Below, in pieces: positions 15,070 through 20,484 of a DNA stretch of 20,484 nucleotides. Source of the stretch: Oribacterium sp. UBA5894 (GTDB lineage Bacteria > Bacillota > Clostridia > Lachnospirales > Lachnospiraceae); assembly GCA_002431355.1 (NCBI GenBank), contig DJEQ01000085.1, positions 1 to 20,484 on the forward strand. The letters run 5' to 3'. The translations under genes and the position numbers were made by a program. Position 1 is the first letter of the stretch; each line of letters starts with the position of its first letter. The notes under the pieces are model-generated. The model worked only from the letters and a program-made list of their open reading frames with translations, had not been told where the DNA came from and did not search any database.

Positions 15070-15227
15070 GATCCACGATTGCTTGCAATCGTGGATGCCC
15101 CCGGGCGGCAGTGTAGGAGTTTGCATCGAGCAAACTCCGGAGCGATATCTCGCAGATCTATGATCTGCGCCCGAAGGGCTAACGTCGGGCATCCGAAGCC
15201 CGACGTTAGGGCGAGGCCGGATAAGAA
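15070..15227 (+). repeat. Multi-hairpin element, copy 3: variant with a different set of hairpins
   Basis: Stem A is complete (15071-15081 with 15086-15096), and the connector CCCCCGGGCGG resembles copy 0. The usual stems B and C are then replaced by other palindromes: GGAGTTTGC/GCAAACTCC (15116-15124 with 15130-15138), CGCAGATC/GATCTGCG (15151-15158 with 15162-15169), a small GCCC-GAA-GGGC hairpin, and a 12-bp CTAACGTCGGGC/GCCCGACGTTAG (15179-15190 with 15198-15209). The connector half GCGAGGCCG reappears at 15211-15219, as if the hairpin cassette had been inserted into or swapped within the standard connector. It ends about 15 bp before the ribosome site of the NlpC/P60 gene. Confidence 0.75.
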
Positions 15228-15242
15228 GAAGGAGACCTGATC

Positions 15243-16058
15243 GTGAAAAAATTTGAAATGACGGCTGTGCTTGCCACCGCCTTTACCCTGATGAGTGTGA
15301 TATCTGCGTCCGCAGGCACTTGGGAGCAGCAGGGTAGCTCCTGGCTTTATCGGAATGATGCAGGACAGCTCCAGACGGGATGGGCATGGATTGATGGAAA
15401 TCAGGATGGTACGGCAGAATCCTACTACTTTGATGGCAATGGATATCTCCTGACGAACACGACGACACCGGATGGCTATACGGTTAATGCAGATGGCGCG
15501 TGGGTGCAGGATGGCACGGTGCAGACGACCCTGATTCCACTCTCTGATCCCAATGCGCTCGGACGGCTGGGCACGGTGGCTGGAAGCTCCGACACAGCAG
15601 ACGGTGGCTTTATCGTTGCGAGCGGTGCCGTTCCGAATGCATTGAACCCGCTCAGCACCGCAAACCAGAACGGTACGGGTCGCACAGATATCGTAAACTT
15701 CGCACGTCAGTATGTCGGTGTCGGCAAGCTTCGCTATGGCACGGGCACGAACCTCCAGACAGGGCCCGTGGACTGCTCTGGCTTCGTACAGGCCGTGTAT
15801 CGACAGTTCGGGATTTCTCTTCCACGTACCTCCGCAGAGCAGTGCGCCGCTGCACCGAAATATGTTTCGGAGATGGAGATGCTTCCAGGTGACCTCATTT
15901 TCTATGGAAGTACAGGGCGCGTCAACCATGTCGCGATCTATACGGGCGAAAATTCCATTGTTCATGCGACGAACAGCGCACGCGGCTGGGTCTTCGAGGA
16001 CAGTGGCTACTCCGCCGTGCATTATGCTCCGATCGTCGCGATTGGCCGCTACTGGTAA
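15243..16058 (+). CDS. Secreted NlpC/P60 cell-wall hydrolase with N-terminal wall-binding-type repeats
   Basis: A 271-residue exported protein. A signal peptide (about 1-24, MKKFEMTAVLATAFTLM, cleavage near SASAG) is followed by tryptophan/glycine-rich repeats like choline/cell-wall-binding units (GSSWLYRNDAGQLQTGWAWI, YYFDGNGYLL, ADGAWVQDG; about 25-91). After a linker comes the NlpC/P60 peptidase domain (about 147-271). Catalytic C178 (VDCSGFV), H229 (VNHVAIY) and the third polar position H241 (IVHATN) are present. The family cleaves peptide bonds in peptidoglycan stems, usually D-gamma-glutamyl-diaminopimelate or related bonds. The start is GTG at 15243 with AGGAG 8 nt upstream. The palindromic repeat array forms its 5' region, so it may be transcribed through those structures. 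A role in wall turnover or daughter-cell separation is likely. Confidence 0.9.
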   Translation: MKKFEMTAVLATAFTLMSVISASAGTWEQQGSSWLYRNDAGQLQTGWAWIDGNQDGTAESYYFDGNGYLLTNTTTPDGYTVNADGAWVQDGTVQTTLIPLSDPNALGRLGTVAGSSDTADGGFIVASGAVPNALNPLSTANQNGTGRTDIVNFARQYVGVGKLRYGTGTNLQTGPVDCSGFVQAVYRQFGISLPRTSAEQCAAAPKYVSEMEMLPGDLIFYGSTGRVNHVAIYTGENSIVHATNSARGWVFEDSGYSAVHYAPIVAIGRYW

Positions 16059-16163
16059 AGCCGTTTTCAGACAGGAATCTCATGAAGAACGTGGGAGGAG
16101 TCGTTTGGAATCACATTCTTCCTTAAAGAAAGAAGTGATGAACATCCATGTGGGGAGGCAGCT

Positions 16164-16685
16164 ATGTTTTTCTTCTTCGGGATCATGAATGATCAGAAGG
16201 ATCTGAATTTTCATCAGCCGATGACGTGCACGCAGTGCGGCCGCATGGGGCAGTATCAGGTGTTTGTCACCTACATGGTGCTCTCCATTTTCTTTATTCC
16301 GATCTTCAAGTGGGGCCGGACCTACTACGTGCGCACGAGCTGCTGCGGCTCACTGTACCAGCTGCGACCTGAAGTCGGCCGGGCCATTGAACGCGGTGAG
16401 CAGGTCACGATCCAGCAGACGGATCTCTACCTCGAGCAGCCAGGGCAGACAGGGGCGCAGAGCAATGCATCCGGCCTGCGTGGATGGCCTTCCGGTCACG
16501 CGGAATCGACCGCGACACAGCAGAATCGTCAGGCGACCAGCTCGTCACAGTCCGAGGACCAGCGCCTTCTTGCGCAGCAGAGCAGGTGGACGAAGGTGTG
16601 CTACAACTGTGGCTACACAACGACGGAAGACTTCGAGTACTGCCCGAAGTGTGGGAAGAAATTTGAGTACAGCGAAGAGCAGTAA
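16164..16685 (+). CDS. Zinc-ribbon protein with a central hydrophobic segment
   Basis: A 173-residue protein. The N-terminus MFFFFGIMNDQKDLNF is followed by a CTQC knuckle (C22, C25), a hydrophobic VFVTYMVLSIFFIPIFKWG (33-51), and a CC pair (C60, C61) that likely completes one zinc site. Residues about 92-140 are Gln/Ser/Thr-rich low complexity. A second classical zinc ribbon (CYNCG at 146-150 and CPKCG at 160-164) closes the protein. The first half matches a widespread small zinc-ribbon family of unknown function in clostridia. The central linker and the second ribbon look like additions. Start at 16164 with GGGAGG upstream. It lies 105 bp after the NlpC/P60 gene on the same strand and is followed by a terminator, so it is probably the end of that transcript. 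Confidence 0.8.
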   Translation: MFFFFGIMNDQKDLNFHQPMTCTQCGRMGQYQVFVTYMVLSIFFIPIFKWGRTYYVRTSCCGSLYQLRPEVGRAIERGEQVTIQQTDLYLEQPGQTGAQSNASGLRGWPSGHAESTATQQNRQATSSSQSEDQRLLAQQSRWTKVCYNCGYTTTEDFEYCPKCGKKFEYSEEQ

Positions 16686-16731
16686 AGACAATGAGTAAGT
16701 CAGGAAACAACCCTAAATGAAGCAGGAAGAG

Positions 16732-16757
16732 GTCGGTGCAGAAGCACCGGCTTTTTT
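16732..16757 (+). terminator. Rho-independent terminator after the zinc-ribbon gene
   Basis: GTCGGTGC (16732-16739) pairs with GCACCGGC (16744-16751), with one G-T pair, a four-base loop AGAA and six T following. It lies 47 bp after the stop codon. Confidence 0.9.
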
Positions 16758-16782
16758 ATATGCGGATCGTATAAAAAAGTAC

Positions 16783-16810
16783 TTGCGTTTGTTTTTACTT
16801 CGCTTATAAT
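16783..16810 (+). promoter_or_regulatory. Promoter of the AlbA_2/ATP-binding regulator
   Basis: TTGCGT (16783-16788), a 16-bp spacer and consensus TATAAT (16805-16810). It directly follows the previous terminator and precedes a purine-only leader. Confidence 0.75.
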
Positions 16811-16816
16811 TATAAA

Positions 16817-16874
16817 CGAAAGAAGGAAAGAAAGAACGAAAGAACGAAAGAAAGGTGGAAAGGCGGAAAGGAGG
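16817..16874 (+). repeat. GAAA/GAAC-type purine tract in the leader
   Basis: Between the -10 and the start codon the leader is a run of GAAAGAAG, GAAAGAAC and GGAAAGGC-like tetranucleotide units, almost all purine on the plus strand, ending in the ribosome site AAGGAGGG (16867-16874). Such simple repeats change length by slippage and would alter promoter-to-start spacing. Confidence 0.7.
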
Positions 16875-16881
16875 GAATGAG

Positions 16882-18531
16882 ATGCGGGTATTTGAAACCA
16901 TGAATGTAGAATTTAAGCAGGAATATGTGTCAGATATTCGAAAAGAAGTGATGGCATTTGCCAATGCTGAGGGCGGAACAGTTTATGTGGGCGTAAGAAA
17001 GGATGGCAGCGTCCGCGGTGTGGACGATCCGGACGCGGTCATGCAGCAGATTGTTGGCTCTCTGAAGGATGCATTGGCACCCGATATCATGCCCTTCGTG
17101 AAAGTAGATGCCACGGAAATGGATGGAAGGCAAGTGGTTGAAATTCAGGTTTCGACGGGGACGAACCGCCCGTATTATCTTCGGGAGAAGGGGCTCAAGC
17201 CAGGAGGTGTCTATGTTCGCAAAGGGAGCTCTGCGCAGCCGATGACAGAAGAAGGAATCCGTGAGATGATCCGTGAGACGGGTGGCCGTTCGTATGAGCT
17301 GAGCCGAAGCATGCAGCAGGAGCTGACGTTTCATGTACTGGAAGCAGAGATGAAAAAGCGGGATCTTGCATTCGGACCATCCCAGATGCGGACGCTGAAG
17401 CTCATCGGAGAGGATGGACTCTATACGAACGTGGCATTCCTCCTGTCGGACCAGTGCGAGGTGAGCACGAAGGCGGCACTTTTCCAGGGGAAGGATAAGG
17501 CGGTTTTTCGTGAACGGAAGGAGTTTACCGGCTCGATTTTAAAGCAGCTTGAAGATATTTACAGCTTCATTGATTTTTTCAATAAGACGAAGGCGACCTT
17601 TTCTGGATTAAATCGCGTCGACACACGTGATTATCCGGAGGAAGCGGTACGAGAGGCCCTGCTGAACTGCCTCTTTCACCGTGATTATGCGGTCAGTGGA
17701 AGCAATCTTGTGAATATGTATGATGACCGCCTGGAGTTTGTTTCGGTCGGAGGACTGGTTTCAGGCATTGAGCTGGAATCTATTTTTCTCGGTATATCCC
17801 AGACCAGAAATCCGCAGCTTGCGAACATCTTTTATCGGATGAAGCTCATGGAAAGCTACGGTACGGGAATTGAAAAAATCGAGCGTGCTTATGCGAATGC
17901 GCCTGTGCATCCTTCCTATGAAACGGCGAAGGGGGTCTTTCGTGTCAGCCTTCCAAATATGAACGAAGCGCCATCTGCTGCATCTACGCTGCAGCCGGCA
18001 AACCAGCGTTATCGTACCTTCTCATATCCGCAAAATACCTTTGTGCGAGAGGAAGCACAATTTCGCCGTGACTGGGCGGGACGCATCTACGGAGCTGGAG
18101 GAAGCTACGCAAAGCATGACAGTAATGAAAATATACGGTCTGTGCAGCCTTCACATGATGGCAGCATTCGTTACAGAAAATGTGCACAAGGCATGGAGCT
18201 CGGCGATGACTCTGCGAAAGAACATCCCCTTGTTTATGAGACGCTTGGATCTAAAGAAGTGCAGCATGGAGATGCCTGCGAGTATTCTGGTGTTCGTGAA
18301 GCTCCTGGGAAATATGAAGTGAGGAAGTGGAGCTCCGGAAGCGAGGCAGAAGATCAGAAGCGATGTATTCTGAAGTATGCGGAATTACATGAACGCATTA
18401 CACGAAAAGAAGTTGAAAAACTGATTGACGCAGGAACCACGAAAGCCTGCCGCCTGATTAAGGAGCTGTGTGAGGCAGAGGAGCTGGTGCAGGAAGGACA
18501 TGGGAAAAATAGCACGTATCGTGTGCGGTAA
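16882..18531 (+). CDS. AlbA_2 / divergent-AAA type ATP-binding transcriptional regulator with a large internal insertion
   Basis: A 549-residue protein. The N-terminal AlbA_2 (schlafen-like) domain (about 1-130) shows NVEFKQEYVSDIRKEVMAFANAEGGTVYVGVRKDG and GGVYVRKGSSAQPMT. The middle part matches the ATP-binding HATPase_c_4 region seen in this family (YPEEAVREALLNCLFHRDYAVSGS at 251-274, LEFVSVGGLVSG, SYGTGIEKIERAY). The C-terminus (about 493-549) is a winged helix (ITRKEVEKLIDAGTTKACRLIKELCEAEELV). Residues about 361-488 are a composition-biased insertion separating ATPase and winged helix; homologues are usually shorter here. The start at 16882 is fixed by AAGGAGGG; a GTG at 16855 lies inside the purine tract. 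Such proteins are called transcriptional regulators or RecG-like helicases, but targets are rarely known. It is transcribed alone. Confidence 0.82.
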   Translation: MRVFETMNVEFKQEYVSDIRKEVMAFANAEGGTVYVGVRKDGSVRGVDDPDAVMQQIVGSLKDALAPDIMPFVKVDATEMDGRQVVEIQVSTGTNRPYYLREKGLKPGGVYVRKGSSAQPMTEEGIREMIRETGGRSYELSRSMQQELTFHVLEAEMKKRDLAFGPSQMRTLKLIGEDGLYTNVAFLLSDQCEVSTKAALFQGKDKAVFRERKEFTGSILKQLEDIYSFIDFFNKTKATFSGLNRVDTRDYPEEAVREALLNCLFHRDYAVSGSNLVNMYDDRLEFVSVGGLVSGIELESIFLGISQTRNPQLANIFYRMKLMESYGTGIEKIERAYANAPVHPSYETAKGVFRVSLPNMNEAPSAASTLQPANQRYRTFSYPQNTFVREEAQFRRDWAGRIYGAGGSYAKHDSNENIRSVQPSHDGSIRYRKCAQGMELGDDSAKEHPLVYETLGSKEVQHGDACEYSGVREAPGKYEVRKWSSGSEAEDQKRCILKYAELHERITRKEVEKLIDAGTTKACRLIKELCEAEELVQEGHGKNSTYRVR

Positions 18532-18877
18532 CTGCTCGCTGTGTAAAGGGTGATCTTTGTCAAATGAGCGCTCGAATTCTGTACAGGTAGTAAATGCTCA
18601 TCGTGTGAAGTCGATTCGAATCATTCGCCATTCCTGCGCTTCATGATCATGCATGAAGAATCTGCATTGTCCAGTGCCGCATCCTTCTGTAGAGTCGCGG
18701 GCATCGAGATGATATAATGAGCACATAAAGCGCGAGCAGAAAACCGAGGACTTTTTTTGCAATGGAAGAGGAAGGGAAGGATGCAGGAGCAGCGAACCTG
18801 CAGCTGTAGCTTCCATAGCATGGAGGGCCGGGGAATATGCGTCGCAAACCATAGATCATCAGAGGGGGACATACATT
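18532..18877 (+). other. Gene-free leader region before citF
   Basis: About 346 bp with no credible gene. It contains the promoter at 18710-18718 and then a leader of roughly 150 nt. The leader has a short T-run (TTTTTTT near 18750) with no strong stem in front of it, and CCTGCAGCTGTAG-like partial palindromes. No known riboswitch was recognised. Confidence 0.5.
18710..18718 (+). promoter_or_regulatory. Extended -10 promoter before citF
   Basis: TGATATAAT, an extended -10 (TG plus TATAAT at 18713-18718). The -35 position (TAGAGT) is a poor match, which suggests dependence on an activator or on the extended -10 alone. Confidence 0.55.
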
Positions 18878-20449
18878 ATGATCAATGCAGTTGGCCGGGA
18901 CATTCCGGATGAAATTCTGAAGCGCTATCACAAGGAGCCTTTCCGTGGAAGCACATATCGTGATGACAAGCCGTACACGAAGGCCGCACCGACCGTGTGT
19001 GGTATGCTGGATCCACAGCGCAGCAAGATGGTGGGAAGCATTCGCGAAGCACTGGAGAAATGCGGCGCACGGGATGGCATGGTCTTTTCCTTCCATCATC
19101 ATTTTCGTGATGGAGACCATATCGTCAATATGGTGCTGGAAGCCGCCGAGGAGATGGGGCTCAAGGACCTTACCATCTGTGCATCGTCACTGGGCAAGGC
19201 ACACAGTCGCGTGGCCGCGATGATCGAGGCGGGCACGGTCATTGGCATCCAGACCTCTGGCATCCGTGACCGGATTGGTGAGGATGTTTCCTTCGGAAAG
19301 CTGAAAACACCTGCGATCATCCGAAGTCATGGCGGCCGTGTGCGGGCCATCGAGGAGGGCGACGTACACATTGACATCGCCTTTATCGGTGCGCCAACGG
19401 CAGATGAATATGGAAATCTGCGTGGCGTCGGCGGCAAGAGTGATTGCGGTGTGCTGTCTTACAGCGTGGTCGATGCGCGCTACGCCGATCACGTGGTGGC
19501 CATCACCGATACGATGGTGCCGTTCCCAAATTTCCCAGCGTCCATTTCAATGACGGACGTGGATTATGTATGCGTCGTGGATGAAATCGGCGATCCGACG
19601 AAAATTGCGAGCAATGTCATTCGTATGACGCAGGATGTGCGGGAGCTGAAGATGGCAGAGGATTGCGCCCGCGTGATGGCGGCGACGCCTTATTTTAAGG
19701 ATGGCTTCTCCTTCCAGACCGGTGGTGGTGGAGCATCCCTCGCAGCGACCCGTTTCCTTGAACCGTTCCTCGCAGAGCGCAAGATTCAGATGAGCTTTGC
19801 CATTGGTGGTATTACGAAGCCGCTCGTTGATCTCCTGCATAAGGGCTACATCCGCACCATCGTCGACGCGCAGTGCTTCGACCAGACTGCCATCCAGTCG
19901 ATTCGTGAAGATCCGCAGCATTATGAGATTTCAACCTCCGAATACGCAAATCCACTGAATAAGGGCGCGTTTGTCAATAAGCTTGATTTCGTGATTCTGG
20001 GTGCACTGGAAATCGACACTGATTTTAATGTGAATGTTACGACTGGTTCAGATGGCATCCTACGTGGAGCTCCAGGTGGACATCCGGATACAGCTGCTGG
20101 CTGTCGCTGCTCCATCATTGTCGCACCGCTGATTCGTGGACGCATCCCGACCGTGGTAGATCGTGTGGTGACCTGCGTCACGCCAGGCGAGAACATTGAC
20201 GTACTCGTCACGGATTATGGCATCGCCGTGAACCCACGCCGCCCGGACCTCCTCCAGTGCCTTCGCGACGCGAAGCTCCCGCTCATTACGATTGAAGAGC
20301 TCCGCGACATCGCATACAGCATCGTTGGCCGACCAGACCCGATCGAATTTGAGGATGAGGTTGTCGGCATCATCGAAGCCCGCGATGGAAGCATCATCGA
20401 CGTCGTCCGCCGCGTGGAACCACCGAAGCCACTGCACTGGGTGGAGTGA
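18878..20449 (+). CDS. citF: Citrate lyase alpha subunit (citrate:acetyl-ACP transferase)
   Basis: A 523-residue protein matching CitF along its whole length (family about 500-520 residues). It transfers the acyl-carrier prosthetic group from acetate to citrate within the anaerobic citrate lyase complex, before CitE cleaves citryl-ACP to oxaloacetate. Family blocks are visible: FSFHHHFRDGDHIVNMV (70-86), IQTSGIRDRIG, SHGGRVRAIEEGDV, GNLRGVGGKSDCG, FQTGGGGASLA (279-289) and GSDGILRGAPGGHPDTAAG. The start at 18878 has GAGGGGG in front. The usual partners citC, citD and citE are not found upstream, where an unrelated regulator lies, so citF seems to open the unit; partners may lie beyond the window. 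This implies citrate fermentation if the rest of the operon exists. Confidence 0.93.
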   Translation: MINAVGRDIPDEILKRYHKEPFRGSTYRDDKPYTKAAPTVCGMLDPQRSKMVGSIREALEKCGARDGMVFSFHHHFRDGDHIVNMVLEAAEEMGLKDLTICASSLGKAHSRVAAMIEAGTVIGIQTSGIRDRIGEDVSFGKLKTPAIIRSHGGRVRAIEEGDVHIDIAFIGAPTADEYGNLRGVGGKSDCGVLSYSVVDARYADHVVAITDTMVPFPNFPASISMTDVDYVCVVDEIGDPTKIASNVIRMTQDVRELKMAEDCARVMAATPYFKDGFSFQTGGGGASLAATRFLEPFLAERKIQMSFAIGGITKPLVDLLHKGYIRTIVDAQCFDQTAIQSIREDPQHYEISTSEYANPLNKGAFVNKLDFVILGALEIDTDFNVNVTTGSDGILRGAPGGHPDTAAGCRCSIIVAPLIRGRIPTVVDRVVTCVTPGENIDVLVTDYGIAVNPRRPDLLQCLRDAKLPLITIEELRDIAYSIVGRPDPIEFEDEVVGIIEARDGSIIDVVRRVEPPKPLHWVE

Positions 20450-20484
20450 AGCTGCATGTGCATCATCCGCTCGTAGAACCAGCG

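Noticed and set aside
14828..15163. 111-codon plus-strand frame in the palindromic repeats
   Set aside because: The frame only repeats the 125-bp unit, has no ribosome site, and the compensatory changes follow base pairing rather than codons.
14871..16022. 383-codon open frame on the minus strand
   Set aside because: It runs through both palindromic repeats and the whole NlpC/P60 gene on the opposite strand. The plus-strand gene has a signal peptide and catalytic motifs; this frame has none.

Overview
The window reads as chromosomal DNA of a Gram-positive, low-oxygen Bacillota, most like a Lachnospiraceae-type clostridium. The grounds are strong AGGAGG-type ribosome binding sites with frequent GTG starts, a Bacillus/Clostridium-type LexA box in front of a Y-family polymerase, YitT and CapA family proteins, and a citrate lyase subunit. 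The assignment is inferred from gene content and style, not from a marker gene. Coding DNA is moderately GC-rich, while one intergenic block (about 1640-2060) is strikingly AT-rich.

Left region (1-5210): a PfkB-type sugar/nucleoside kinase on the minus strand is followed by a palindromic repeat element. An 830-bp spacer with two kinds of repeats separates it from two plus-strand hydrolases, an M20-type amidohydrolase/peptidase and a metal-dependent deaminase/chlorohydrolase of the MTA/SAH deaminase type. Middle region (5211-9820): a complete polyamine-type ABC importer in the unusual order permease B, ATPase A, binding lipoprotein D, permease C, with its own promoter and a terminator. Together these suggest uptake of a small, probably cationic or heterocyclic compound, its deamination and hydrolysis, and perhaps phosphorylation of a released sugar or nucleoside; the substrate is unknown.

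Region 9820-14600: a minus-strand SOS pair (Y-family polymerase plus a small unknown protein) lies back to back with a plus-strand CapA-like membrane-anchored protein. The promoters of the two directions share overlapping -10 elements and a LexA box. A YitT membrane protein and a tRNA-Thr(CGT) with promoter and terminator follow.

Region 14815-20484: a tandem run of about 125-bp multi-hairpin repeats leads into a secreted NlpC/P60 hydrolase, a zinc-ribbon protein, an AlbA_2/ATP-binding transcriptional regulator with a purine-tract leader, and citrate lyase alpha subunit (citF) at the right edge.

Two things stand out. First, the multi-stem palindromic element occurs four times. Between copies its stems differ in sequence but keep full pairing (seven covarying base pairs by hand), which indicates selection on folded structure. 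Second, at least seven of the fifteen proteins carry in-frame low-complexity or tandemly repeated insertions or extensions that their families normally lack, and the intergenic DNA carries local 61-73 bp repeats. This points to a genome prone to local duplication and insertion.
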